A stretch of DNA of 64,000 nt from Deinandra increscens subsp. villosa (lineage: Eukaryota > Streptophyta > Magnoliopsida > Asterales > Asteraceae): positions 24,927,255-24,991,254 of the forward strand of contig JBCNJP010000013.1 of assembly GCA_039602395.1 (NCBI GenBank), in the 5' to 3' direction. A program made the position numbers and the translations under genes. Below are positions 24,370 through 36,090 of the stretch, in pieces. Below the pieces are notes generated by a model, which made no database searches, was not told the origin of the DNA, and saw only the letters and a program-made list of their open reading frames with translations. Positions within the stretch are counted from its first letter, which is position 1, and each line of letters begins with the position of its first letter.

Positions 24370-24764
24370 TGTTGGGCTATACATTAGGAGGCATGAACAT
24401 TAGACATGGGGGCTTGCATTTGCTTGGGCTTGGTGTGATTACGGTTTTGGGCTTCTTGGGTCGGTTTCCTCAATGGGTTTATGATCCTAGCTAGGTTAAT
24501 GGTAAGGGTAGTATAAATACCCATTAGTTTATGATTGTAGCTAGCTTTTGGTTTACGATTTTCTTGTTCTTCTTTGTATTTCCGATCGTGAACACTTGTT
24601 AATGGAAGATTGATTGGTTTTCATTCAAGATTTGATTGTTTTGCTTTGTCTTCATCTCATATCAAGTCTATTTCATCATCTTCTAGTCGAATCATTCACA
24701 AACAAGGTTTCCGCACTTATTTGTGATAAAGATTTCGTAAACGATTGTTGTTTTGGGACCAACA
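24370..24764 (+). repeat. Element B 3' LTR
   Basis: The LTR is 395 bp, starts TGTTGGGCTATACATTAGG and ends GGGACCAACA. It differs from the 5' LTR at about twenty positions by eye. It is followed by the second copy of the GTTAT target duplication. Confidence 0.92.
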
Positions 24765-25698
24765 GTTATTTATATATGGATATAAATAATAATTTGTCAT
24801 TTCCTAATATTATTAATTTATTAATAATAAAAGCATAAATTAATTATTAATTGTTAATAATTATTAGTTGGTAATAATACAAAATAATAATTGCTATTAT
24901 TAGTATTAATAGTTAAATAAAAGTTGATTAAATAAATGAGTTTATTTAATTAATTTTATTTAATGTGGTTGGATAATCATTGTTTAAATAAATTAGTTTA
25001 TTTAAGGATTGAGAGATTTTAAATCAGTTGTAGTTCATCTACAACTGGTTAAGAGATAAGGGATAAACCTAGAATATAATTATAAACCAATTATGGTTTA
25101 TCAACAATAGGTTTATGAGATTATAAATAGGAGACCTGCAATACGATTACGGGGACAACTGCTTTTAAAAAGAAAACTACTCCACAATAGGTTTATGAGA
25201 TTATAAATAGGAGACCTGCAATACGATTACGGGGAAAACCGCCGTGCGACCACCGCTTCGTCGCCGCCCCGTCCAGCAACCACCACCGCTTGAACCACCG
25301 CTGTTCCGCCCGCTGACCGCCGCTGTCACCGCCGAACCAACGCACTCCGGCCACCGCACCACCGTCGTTGCGCCGCCGCATCGCCGCCATGCGCCACCGT
25401 ATTTCGTCGGATTCTCTTGGTGCAATTTTTCTGCTACAGTTTTGAACCGAACCCGAGCTTGCTTCTCTGGTAAGTTTTCGCAACCCTAACTCTTGTCTCG
25501 TTGAACCTCGGTGTCTCGAGCAGTTGTTCGAAACGAACCAATCGTTCTAGACCTGAACACTATTGGTTTAGATCGAATCATAATTTAGATTATGACAATC
25601 AGATAACCTTGTTGTATTCAATTACCACAACTTTATCTGATAAAATATAAGTAATTAAACATTTATATATTTAATGTAAATATATATTTAATTTATTT

Positions 25699-25733
<35 letters not shown>
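24765..25733 (+). repeat. Element H 5' LTR, middle part
   Basis: AT-rich sequence is followed by a promoter-like region. A 52-bp unit starting ACAATAGGTTTATGAG and containing TTATAAATAGG occurs twice (25104-25155 and 25184-25235), so the TATA box is duplicated. A GC-rich CCGCC stretch (25240-25420), which yields spurious ORFs, and a (TA)n tract (about 25704-25733) follow. The Helitron interrupts the tract. Confidence 0.55.
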
Positions 25734-25736
<3 letters not shown>

Positions 25737-27168
25737 ATACTACTATATAATAGATATTCACTAAAATGGCATTTTTGTAATATTAGGCGTCTTAAATTTA
25801 AGACGCTTTCCTTTTTAATACAAGGTTCTCACCATCGATCGGTGTTCCTGCCCCTCTTCTTTCCGGTTCCGGCATTATTAAAGAGTCGTCCCTTTCATCC
25901 GCTTCTCATCGGTTCAACCTAGCTTAAACAAGCCTAAATTCAAAATCCATCTGAAAGTGCAGACCTGCAGAGAGCAGTTTTTAGAAAGGATCGTCCTATA
26001 GATGCATTGCCCTCTCTCTCAAAAGCCATGAAGAAAAATTGAAATTCAAATCTAGACATGAAGTCGTTTTATTCTCTCAAACCACTGCATCATCGTCTTC
26101 GTTGCGCCTTGCTCTCGCAGGTATTTTTCCATCGTTTTTAGGTTTTGATTTATCGTTTTCTATTACCTGCTCATGGTAGTTTTTAGGGTTTAATGCATCT
26201 GAAATTTTTGATTTTGGTATAGATCGAAGTCGAATCAGTATCCAAACACATCGTTGATCCAAATTTCTTTCTTCATTTTCATCTTCAGATCTACGTTCTC
26301 TATTTCTTTCTTTGACCGCTGATTGTAGATTCTGAACCATATTCTGGTAATCAACGGTGATAGGAGAAGGTATATGAGTGTTGCTGGTGGTATAGAAATT
26401 GTTTGTCAATGGCTCAACTCGATATTTGCTCTTTCTACTCGCTCGAGGTTTGGTTTGATTTTTATAGCTTAAATTTTGCTTATTTTGCCTGCATTTTGTT
26501 GATTTGTGTGTATATTTGTGTTCGAATTCCCAATCCTAAGGTTTGTTCATCTTCCTAGACCATTATAGGGTTTGCTTATGAGCTTATCTTCCTGGTTTCT
26601 AACCCGGTTTCTTCATCTTTGCAGCTTTTGAGTAAAAATCGTTCTATGGTTTTTTCATTTTTCCTGAACCCAGAATGAGTGCTTCTCAGTTCATAAAGTG
26701 TGTGACAATCGACAATAGAGCTGTATTGTATATAGTCAATTCAACCCTAATTCTCTTTAATTTCTGGCAATGAACTCTTAATCTATGTTTTATGTTTTTC
26801 TTTTTGCTTTATAATTTCAATTTGTTATATTGATGATTGTTCTATCTGGTTGCTTGGATTTGAATCAAGTTTATTCCCTTGTGAAGAAAAGCCCTTTTTA
26901 GTTTGATTTTCTTAGATTTATATCAATGAGATATGCTTTTGTTCTAATTTGAAGAGTTTGTGATTTTCTGTGTTTTTCCTCCAATACAAATTGCATTCTT
27001 TTCTTTCATTTGGTGCAGGGGCCAGTTGTGAAGAAGGTGAGACATAGGCTTCATATAACAATATTCCACACTATTGTTTTTATCAATGTTTTTAACAATA
27101 GCTAATATTATGGAGCATAATCTGGTGGTAATTATGTGTGATTACACTATAGCCTTCTGCTGATAACA

Positions 27169-27475
27169 CAACTGGGGTGGAAATGGTCAGAACCAACCTT
27201 TAGATAGGTCTTTAACCCCATGGATTCCAGATTATATGGACCTAACAGTGGCATATTTTTGCAACTATGCTTCTACAACTTATTACTATGGAGGTACTTT
27301 GATAAAGATGCATATGTAGATTCTTTGGTTGTTTTCTTATTTAATCATATCTTTCGTTGGTTGCAAATTAGCTACTATACGCTTGGTTAAGTTTTATTGC
27401 TGATTTTTGGTTAGGTTATAATGGGACAACCAATGATTGGAATTACTATTCAAGATATGTCAAGGTGGGTGAGAC
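27169..27475 (+). pseudogene. Captured gene fragment, ECT/YTH-like N-terminal region
   Basis: Two putative exons flank a GT-AG intron (27294-27414). Joined, they read LDRSLTPWIPDYMDLTVAY, then TTYYYGG across the junction to YNGTTNDWNYYSRYV. This resembles the low-complexity region of plant ECT (YTH-domain m6A reader) proteins, which have a YYYGGYDG...EWDDYSRYV segment in that region. No YTH domain is in view. The identification is from memory and is tentative; the intron and the lack of a full gene fit Helitron gene capture. Confidence 0.4.
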
Positions 27476-29789
27476 GCTCACTGCTGGGACTGTTTTTAGG
27501 GGCTGTAAGGACAGGTTGGTCTGGTGGGAAAAGCTTTTCATTCGTTTAGCTCAGAGGTGGTTCAGAAGGCCATTGAGGGGGCTGAAGCCGTTCCTCGAGA
27601 GGCTTAAAAAGAAAATCTCGAGGTACCACACTTTCTCATGCATCTTCAACTTTAGAAAGATCCTTCGGATGAGGTTTGGTACCTACATTGATCTATTTAC
27701 ATATTTATATTATCGAATTGTTTACTAATATAATCATCTGGGTTGTTTTTTAGTGTTCATTTGAAATGAGTTTGTTGACTGCATAAATATTTGTACATAA
27801 TCATCGTGTTCTTTAAGGTTAGATATCTCTTTGCTATATTTTCCAGTTAATGTTTAACAAGGAACTTTATGGTCAAATGAATTAACACTTCTGATAGTAG
27901 ATTGTTTTGATATACTCTAATTTCAATGTTTGTAATGCTTATGCTGCTTGTACTCTGTGCTTACATGGTGGTGAATGAAGCTTCGTTGGGTTAATCTGAC
28001 AAGATTTTTCAAAACTGATGGTGTAGGAAGGTATGTGTAATTGTTCATCAATCAACATAACCTGTAGCAATTTCAAAAGTGTTTTGATGTGGGTTTGAAT
28101 AGATTATTATGATTTGAAGTTTCAATAATCAGTTTTAAGTGTTTGCATCGACTGATTATGATCATGTTTTTTCATACAGTTTATAGTCACAATAATCAAT
28201 TAAAAAAACAGGTTAGGAGAACAGATTTTTGATGATTTCATTTTGATTTATCAATTTTTTTCATTTTTTGTTTTGATCTGATCAAGTATTATATGTGGGA
28301 GTACAAGCTATGACACAATGAAGTTGGGTTGACCCACTAATAGACATCAGGTATGTTTTTACCCGGTTCAACATTGACTTGTTTCTTAATATTCTTATCA
28401 GGTCAATTTTGGCTAATTGTTATTATGGATCTTATAAGTATAGAGCATGACGGTATGTGGTGTTTTATATCCTTTTCATATCATCGTGTGTCTTGTGTTT
28501 TCAACTTTTCACGGCCTGCTTCATTTTGGCGGTTTATTTGTGATCGCGCCCTTTTCTTCTCAGTGTGTTTTTTTATGCTCATGTATTGTCTATCATATGT
28601 TAGTCCTTAGTTACCTATTGGATTTTAGGAATATACAGTCACTGTTTTATGGTTTGTTATTTTCATTTTTTAGATATCAAGTTGTATGCAAAAGTTTCTA
28701 GATGGTACGTCAGAATAGACATGATTGTGTATGTGTGGTGATGTAAATCCTTTATCATTATATTTTAAGTTAGGTATCTTTTAATTTCATAACAATGAAC
28801 TTCAATGTGCAGGTTGATTGCTGATATAATCAAGGAGTATTTATGGACTAATCCTTCAACGTATTTTAGGTTAGGTACTTCAACAAGGCTGTTATTAATC
28901 AGATTTGTCTTTGTCAAATACCTTCACAGTTCTTGCAGGTACTATTACATTAGATGTTTTCCAAATTTTCTGAAAAGAATCGTTTTTTGGAACATACAAT
29001 TGTTTTTGGTTTAGCTTCTCTTTTTTTAGTTGATTTTTTGAAACATGGTAAATTTTGGGCCATATCCTAGATATAATATATGTGCAGGTGGACTGCTCTA
29101 GGTGATAATAAACAAAGAAATGGAAACAAGTAAATGAATGAAATTTTGATTTAAAGAAGGATTGCAGCCAGTCACGTTGCTTTGTGTTTAGGAGGAAAAA
29201 ATATCTAATTTAGGGTGTTATGGCGTAGTGGTAGTTATTTTTTTATGTTAGATGTTATGCTGATAATAGGGTTAAGTTCTTGTGGTCCTTTTTGAAGAAC
29301 TTCGTGTATGCTAATGGTTTGTAGACACTTTTGATCCGTTAGACCAACCAACCCATTTGACCCGTTTAGATATCCAGGTTGTGTCTAGGTATATATTACT
29401 CTAAAGCGTCGATATAAAGTTACAATATAATATCCGCTATCGCGCTCGCACCATATATATTCACTTATACCAGTTTGATGTATAGTAGTTGATGGAAGTC
29501 AAAACAAGAGATGTGGAGCTGCAAGTATGCAAGATTTTACTTGCTTATGTTATTTGATTTTTAAAAGTTGTGGTTTTAAAATCTATGTTCTTCAAAAACC
29601 ATGTATGTTTCTATATTATCTAACTAGCAAAAAAAATCATTAGCCTATAAGCTCCATTTAATAACTAATGCTACACTACTAATTTTCTTTCATGTACCAT
29701 TCTCAAGATTAAGCGGAAGTTAAAAGAGGAGTTATAGAACTTTGTAAAGAACATGATAAAGAAATTTAGATGATTATCTGATAGATATT

Positions 29790-30130
29790 TAATATTTTAT
29801 TTTAAAAAAGTTTTTTTAAACGTTTTTAATTTTTTTTTAAATAAAAACGTTTTTAAAATTTCTTTTAAAAATAAAAACGTTTTAAACCGGTTTTTAAAGC
29901 ATTTTTAAACAAATTTTTTAAAACATTTTAAATAGTTTTTTTTGTCTAAATCAAACTTGTAAACAAATTTTTTTCTTTCAAATAACGTTTTTTAGTTTTT
30001 TTTAAATGAAAAAATTAACGTTTTTAAATAATTATTTAAAAAATGTTTTTAAATAGTTTTTTTTAACAATTTTTATAAATTTTTTTTGTAATTTCATTTA
30101 AAAGAAAACTGTTAAAAAATTATTTGTTAA
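29790..30130. repeat. A/T homopolymer-rich stretch inside the Helitron
   Basis: Runs of A and T with repeated AAACGTTTTTAAA-like units make up about 340 bases. No gene is present. Confidence 0.6.
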
Positions 30131-30872
30131 AATATACCGAAAGAAAATCAAAAGTTTTGAATGGTAATTATCTATAAGTTAAAAAAAAACGGATTATTTA
30201 AATTTAAGTTTATTTTAACAGTCTGTAGAAGTTAAAAAAACAAACAGTCTTTTTCTTACAAACTGCAGAGGTTTGGTCCACCTCTTTTTCTACAGATGTC
30301 TGCAGATATGGTCCGCAGAATGCAGATATTTTACCTCTTAAAAAACAAACATCACCTAAAGATGATATAAACAAGTGGCACATCAGCTATTTAAAGTTGG
30401 GTTTTATATTACAAGATGGTTTGTGTTTTGTTCTTAATTTAAAGTTGGTTTCTAAAATCCTCAAGTAAATTGGGTTCACCACCATATCGCGCGGACATAA
30501 ACGAATATCGCGTTGTAAATCGACATCACCCCCGAACGTGCGAACACTGTTTATGACTGATTGCATGGCGCACGACACGGATTGACTTCCTCACTATGGA
30601 ATTCATTGACCCTCGAATTTGATTTAAAAAGTACTATGTTATTACTGATCTCTTAAAAATTATGTTGATGACTTCTATCTTACAACTCATTTGGTTTTAA
30701 GTTACTATGTTTGTGACTAAATATATATTTCATCGAGTGTTTGTTGTTATTTGTTTGAGTTCTAAATAAACGAATACCTCGATGTAAATTGTCGTGCCGC
30801 CATAATAAGCGAACAGAATACGAATAACACGCTATACACTGTCGCCGCCGCAACGCGCGGGCACACGACTAG

Positions 30873-31107
30873 TATATATATATATATATGTATATCTCGA
30901 TATATACACATATATCTGGTGTTTGCTTGTTGGTCGATTTCGTTTTTCGCGTTTAATTTATTTATATATTTAATATACGCTTCCGCAACTCTGATTTTAT
31001 AAATGTAATTAAATAAAGATAATTGTATCCGGTAATAGAGTTAGTAAAACGGGTTTTAAAAAAAAATTTATATTACTACCCGTGAACCGAATACCACTGG
31101 CAAAACA
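30873..31107 (+). repeat. Element H 5' LTR, last part
   Basis: After the Helitron the (TA)n tract resumes. The LTR runs to about 31107 (GGCAAAACA), six bases before the PBS. The exact end is uncertain by a few bases. Confidence 0.5.
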
Positions 31108-31113
31108 CTATAG

Positions 31114-31126
31114 TGGTATCAGAGCC
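31114..31126 (+). other. Primer-binding site of element H
   Basis: TGGTATCAGAGCC fits initiator tRNA-Met, the usual copia primer. Confidence 0.8.
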
Positions 31127-31507
31127 TTGATCACCACACGCAAATCTAGACCGGTCATGTTTTAAACTGGTGAATTCGCATACTGGGGTTTAACAACCCG
31201 AAAGGTGCGAATTAAAATTATAATTAATTTGTTAATTATATATAATTGCATAAATGAATTTTGGTCGATTCGGATCCACCAAAATAAAGCAATTAAAATG
31301 TTTTGATTGTTTTTTCTAATTACGTGTATTCGGCCCGACCCAATTTATTGAAATTGCGTGTTTGAATGATTGTGATTTTATATTTGGTTTTGGCCCATGT
31401 TTTGGCCCAATTGTAATAGATTAGGTTTTCGGTTGGCACACTATTTTTGGGTCCAAAGTTGTAATAGATAGATTTAAATCATTTATTTCTTTTCTTGTTT
31501 AATTTTG

Positions 31508-31990
31508 AGAACTTTCCCGAAATAGCAAGTTCCTAATTTTGGCAAGTCTCTGGTTCGGATGTGTTTTCAATTTTGGCAACTTTCCTGATTTAGTAACTTT
31601 CCAAATTTGGCAAGTCCTATTTTGGTTCGGTTTTCCATTTTTGGAACTTTCTTAATTTAGCAAGTTTCTAATTTAGGAAAGTTTGCTATTTTGGTATGTG
31701 TTTCCAAATTTGGAAATGTTTCCAATTTTGGCAGTTTCCCGATTTAGTAAGTTTCTAATTTGGAAAATTTCCAATTTTGGCAGTTTCCCGATTTAGTAAG
31801 TTTCTAATTTGGAAACTTTCCAATTTTATAAAGTTTACTATTTTAATCCGTGCTTTGAAATTCGGAAACTTTCTAGATTTGGCAGTTTTCTGATTTGGCA
31901 GGTTTCCAGAAATGGTAACTTCCCAAATCTGGCACCTTCCAAATTTGGCAGGTTTTCTGAAATGGAAATTTTCCATACTTGGTAGGTCTC
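31508..31990 (+). repeat. Element H leader: TTTGGCAAGTT-type repeats
   Basis: Nearly 500 bp are built of variants of TTTGGCA, TTTCCAA and AAGTTTC. The clearest tandem copy is a 49-bp unit starting TTTCCAATTTTGGCAG at 31719 and again at 31768. It lies between PBS and gag, as do the motif arrays of the other elements. Confidence 0.65.
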
Positions 31991-32587
31991 CCAAATGAAA
32001 GTTTCTCAAACCGAAGACCTGAAGATCCAATCAAGTTCAAGAAGAGTCCTGGAGTCAGTGGGAACCGAAGAAGACAACAAGATGCTAGTTTCATCCTTGT
32101 GTGTTATTTTGTCCCTTAGACCTTGTCCGATATTGCTAAGAGGCTCTAGCAATACCGATGCCCTAATATAGCCGAATACATGTGTATGGATTGTGTTTAT
32201 CTTGCTTACATTCTTAACCAACTAAAACACATTAAAATTGTTTTAAAATGAGTTTAAAAGATTTTACAATCGAAAGATAAATGAGTTTTAAATAAGGTAT
32301 TTTTAACTCAACAAATATATATAACCAAAGAAAGAGTTTTTCAAAATTTATGAAATTTATAAACTCTTAAAAAGGCTTGTGTACTTTTTTTGGTTATGTA
32401 TGCTTCACGACAACGTAGTCTTTTAATTAGGGTATCTAATTTGACTGTCCCGAGTGATGATAGGGTTTGCGATAAATAATCACCAACTAAAAGCTGATTA
32501 AATAACCCTATTTGGTAAGTCTAAAATTAATAGTTTATGTCGTCCCAGGTCAAGCCCAACTTGGAATGCATTTACTGAAATGTCAGT

Positions 32588-32740
32588 TTGGAGCTACAGC
32601 ACCGTACTTGGCATGTAGGGTGTATTCTAAGGTACAACTATTGGAGCTACAGCACCGTACTTGTACATGTGGCCACCTCGGGTAACTATTCCTCTACTTT
32701 GCAGGGGGTCACGTTATTAGAGCTATAACACTGTAACATG
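32588..32740 (+). repeat. GGAGCTACAGCACCGTACTT repeats in element H leader
   Basis: The unit GGAGCTACAGCACCGTACTT occurs at about 32590 and 32643, and a degenerate copy (AGAGCTATAACACTGTA) at about 32719. Confidence 0.6.
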
Positions 32741-33012
32741 GATCTTTGTAAATAGAAGTGGGCATAGATGAGGCTAAATGTATCGCATACAACATTTGAT
32801 GTTATTGCGGCCTCATAAACGGGTATTGTGATTGGTCCTCACAAATGACAATCGTTGTCTGTCTATTTATCTAATTACTATTGATTGCATGCTACAGCTA
32901 CCTTTAGTAATTAAGTTAAATGGAATCTCATCCTTTATTCAATTAGAACTTACCGTAATTGAATCTAGGTTAAACATCAAAAATACTAAAATAAATTGTC
33001 TAAATATTTCAG

Positions 33013-33915
33013 ATGGCCCACAACAACGAAAAACAATGCACCCAATGACACCTTCCAACTTAAGTCTATCCTTGAGAAGGAGAAACTTAATGACACCAAC
33101 TTCCTTGACTAGTTCCGCAATCTCAAAATTGTGCTCAAGATGGCCAACAAGCTCCATGTATTGGATGCTGCGGTGCCTGCACAACCTGTAAATAACACTG
33201 CGGCTGCTCGTGCAGCGCATGTCCGCCTGGTAAGGGATGCTAACCAAGTATCCTGCCTGATGTTGGCCACTATGTTTCCAGAAATTCAAAAGAACATGGA
33301 GGACTTGAGTTCTTTGCAGATGATAGGACACCTGAAGGGCATGTTTGAAACACATGCCCGTCAGGAGCGCTATGAGGTTGTAACTAAACTCATATCATGT
33401 AAGATGGCTAAAGGTGCTCCTGTCAGCCCTCATATGGTCAAGATGAAGTCCTACATTGACCGCTTGGAGAAGCTCGAGTATGCCATCCCTCACGATTGGC
33501 TACCGACCTGATTCTTCAATCACTTTCCAGTTCGTTCACTCTGTTTAGGGTAAACTATAATATGAGCAACTTGGTGAAGATAGTATCGGAAATTCATGGG
33601 ATGTTGAAAACTGCTGAGATCAACATCGCCTCCAACAAGACCCATGCGGTCTTGGTGGTCAAGTCAACTGGTGTCAAGAAGCCCGATCGTAAGAGGAAGC
33701 GTTCCACTACTGGAAAGGGTAAACAACCTGCCACCACTCAGTCTGGTGCCAAGGGAAAAGGGAAGGGCAAGAAGACTTTCAAAGCAGTGTCGCCGCCTGA
33801 TCAACGCCAATGCTTTGAGTGTAATAAGATGGGACACTGGAAGAGGAACTGCCCTGAGTACCTTGCTAAGGTTAAGGCTCAGAAGAATGGCGAGAGTTCT
33901 TCTGGAGGTATTTAG
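33013..33915 (+). pseudogene. Element H Gag (broken)
   Basis: The ATG at 33013 starts MAHNNEKQ. A frameshift follows almost at once, and the frame resumes near 33131 with MANKLHVLDAAVPAQP. The UBN2-type Gag body includes FPEIQKNMEDLSSLQMIGHL and FETHARQERYEVVTKLISC. A stop/frameshift near 33508 leads into a second frame that contains the basic stretch (KKPDRKRKRSTTGKGKQ) and the knuckle CFECNKMGHWKRNC (about 33811-33852). The ORF ends GESSSGGI at 33915. It resembles the Gag of element A. Confidence 0.8.
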
Positions 33916-35325
33916 TCTTATGTTTCATTTTTCTAATTCCACAAAATGTGAAGCTTTGCTTACACACTTTATACTTTGTAGGAACTTGAAAAATGATGGG
34001 ATCAAAACCAAGAAGATCGTTAAGCTCGTTTGCACCTCAAGGGAACCAGGGTTGGCTCACATCTAGATTAATTAACTTGGTAGTATTCTAAAACATTTTG
34101 ATTTGTTTTTCCATGCGTGCGTCCAGGATGAATACTCGTTTGATTTCCCAGTTTTGAACATGGTTTGCTTTTGATTTTGTTTGACATTATCTTTTGCATC
34201 GTATGAATAATCGTTTGACTTTTGAAATTGTTTCTCAATTAGTCTTTTGATTATAAAGTTCAAAATAAACATAACGCATAGCCTGATGATTATGATTCAC
34301 ATAATCGTGAATTCATCATGAGCATAAAGGATATGTGATCCTCACAATGCTAAATGTAATCATGATTTGTCTGATAATCACTTGATGATTAGTAGTTCGC
34401 TGAAACTCTAAATCTTGTCGTGAAGAGTATCAATAAGCTAATAGACACTGAATCATTTATAACTTCAAAAATATTCGTATTTGATATGACCTTCAAAATG
34501 AGCATAAAGTATCTTGATTTGATCAAGAATCATCAGCCTTGATTAATGGTAATAATCATTTGGATGATTAATAACTAATAAATACCATTACCTTAATATT
34601 CCTATATTTGAATTTTATAAATAGTTGTAAAATAAAATTTGAAATCCTGCAAAGTTAAATTGTTAACTCTAAAATCCAGGAAAATTAAGAATCAAGAAAT
34701 TGAAGCTTAAACATATAGGATACTTCATTTGCCAAAATTACCCTAACCATCCAATCCATAACTTGCCTACTCAAGTCTAGTACCAAGAACTAGTTCTTGC
34801 CATTAACTACGCTTTACCATAATATATACTTCTTAACTCTGTAGGGATTAATGTTTCATCCAAGAGAAAGAAAGCAATTCTTTTAAGTGTTGGACTTTAA
34901 TGAAACATGAAGTATAATGGTGAACTTGAAGGAATTCAAGTATAGCCATATAGATATCACACTATCTGACCAACAAGTTGTTGCCTTAATCAGAAGTAAG
35001 TGAACATTTATCTGACTAAACAATTTTTGTCTAAATCAGAAAAATGTGAGCGTTCTAAAGGAGATGAATTTGAATGGAACCTAACATTCTTATTGAAGAA
35101 TATTTCATAATACATCACCTAAAGAATGAAACGTGAATCTATATCAAATGCTTGATCTGAGATGATTCAGTTTCATAATATTAAGATATCAAATATGCGC
35201 TGGATCGCATAAATATTCAAACCCACAATCTTGTATCTTATCAAGATTAAATTGTTCTAATTAGTAGACCAAGGTAGGTTTAAGCAAAACCTTTTGCTAA
35301 TAACCTATAAGTTTGAATTGATAGT
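33916..35325 (+). other. Element H 3' non-coding sequence, no pol
   Basis: There is about 1.4 kb with no protease, integrase, RT or RNase H motif in any frame. It is AT-rich, with several ATGATTAT/TAATCAT inverted segments near 34285-34390. It ends at the E' LTR (35326). Confidence 0.5.
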
Positions 35326-35620
35326 TGAAAAAGAAAGTAATCACCAATGGTAATTTGCCGCCAAATCAGGTATAAGAGTAATGGAAAGATAAAGGATGAT
35401 AATGGAGAAAGTGAAGTTTTATTGATTATTGTAGAGAGAGAGAGAATACAGACGCATGTGTAAATACAAAGTTACAAATGAATCCGAACCCCCGACCTAT
35501 CTTATTCTTCGGGTATTTATAGGCTCCGCACACGATATTCCAACAAACATCATATCCGAAGGACTTGGAAGTATACGATCAGATGTGTGAGACACATCCG
35601 AATCACCGTTTACTTCATCA
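35326..35620 (-). repeat. Element E' 3' LTR
   Basis: It aligns with the E LTRs (AGTAATCACCAATGGTAATTT ... TTACTTCATCA) but lacks about 45 bp in the middle. On the minus strand it has the TATAAATACCCGAAG core. A purine tract (CCCCC on the plus strand) follows at about 35623-35628. Confidence 0.8.
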
Positions 35621-36090
35621 AGTCCCCCAAAGTCTATTAAGTGAAAAAATGAAGTTAATAGACTTACTTCCGAATACAGACAGTCGTTTACATATCCGAC
35701 ATTTGCATCTGTACAATCTGACACATACAACCGTCATCATAGCTTTCCATCACCTCTTAATGCCGCATGTCGAATCTTTCACCCATTCAGTTACCTGTCA
35801 CAATCAAGAGTAATGAAAAAGTACCTTTTCAAAATTTTTCAAAATTCTCCTTCCATATTTACCCTCCGTAAAGACCGCTTCTGCAAAACTACTCTGTTAA
35901 AACCGCTATCAAAACCGCCCTTTTTACCTGCTTATATATAACCCTTTCCTTCTTCCCCAAAACATTTTACCGAAAACTTCCACTCTCTTCGCCATTACAC
36001 CTGCACTACCTCCATCGCCATTTTTATCCAAGGTCAGCATTCCTTTTCTTTCTTTCTTCTTTTACCATTTGTTTCTATACTCTTTTTCCT

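Larger units (their letters stand above)
6370..24764 (+). mobile_element. Element B: full-length copia element with extra 3' ORFs, nested insertion C
   Basis: LTRs at 6370-6765 and 24370-24764 are flanked by a perfect 5-bp duplication GTTAT (6365-6369 and 24765-24769). Between them are a tRNA-Met PBS, a motif-rich leader, gag, pol in copia order (PR-IN-RT-RH), a non-coding region with a second motif array, and two further ORFs ending just before the purine tract. C occupies about 5.8 kb, so B itself is about 12.5 kb. The two LTRs differ at roughly 5% of positions by eye. All pol genes are broken. The large two-knuckle gag, multiple purine tracts and 3' ORFs suggest a Sirevirus-like lineage (inference). 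Confidence 0.92.
25734..30872 (+). mobile_element. Non-autonomous Helitron with captured exons
   Basis: The 5' end TCTATACTACTATATAATA and the 3' end CACGACTAG, preceded by a GC-rich hairpin (CCGC...GCGG, 30848-30860) about eight bases before the CTAG, are Helitron termini. The insertion is between A and T of the host (TA)n tract, as expected, with no target duplication. There is no Rep or helicase coding sequence in the 5.1 kb, so it depends on an autonomous relative. The interior has intron-like T-rich stretches and at least one captured gene fragment. Degenerate duplicates of the 3' end lie near 30487-30550. Confidence 0.75.
6223..35325 (+). mobile_element. Element H: long-LTR copia-like element, host of B and the Helitron
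   Basis: The element is reconstructed from its pieces. The LTR starts TGTTGGATATTGTATG at 6223, is interrupted by B (6370-24764) and by the Helitron (25734-30872), and ends near 31107. The PBS is at 31114. The net LTR length is about 1.35 kb. A Gag follows (33013-33915), then about 1.4 kb of non-coding sequence up to the Tat element E' at 35326. No pol and no 3' LTR are seen, so H is either gag-only or internally deleted and cut off by E'. Confidence 0.6.

Noticed and set aside
25193..25489. Overlapping GC-rich ORFs on both strands
   Set aside because: They come from CCGCC-type low-complexity sequence inside the H LTR.
27169..27475. A functional host ECT gene
   Set aside because: Only a fragment is visible, with no YTH domain, and it lies within Helitron termini.
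25734..30872. Autonomous Helitron with Rep/helicase
   Set aside because: No frame has rolling-circle HUH or helicase motifs; the longest ORFs are short and unrelated.
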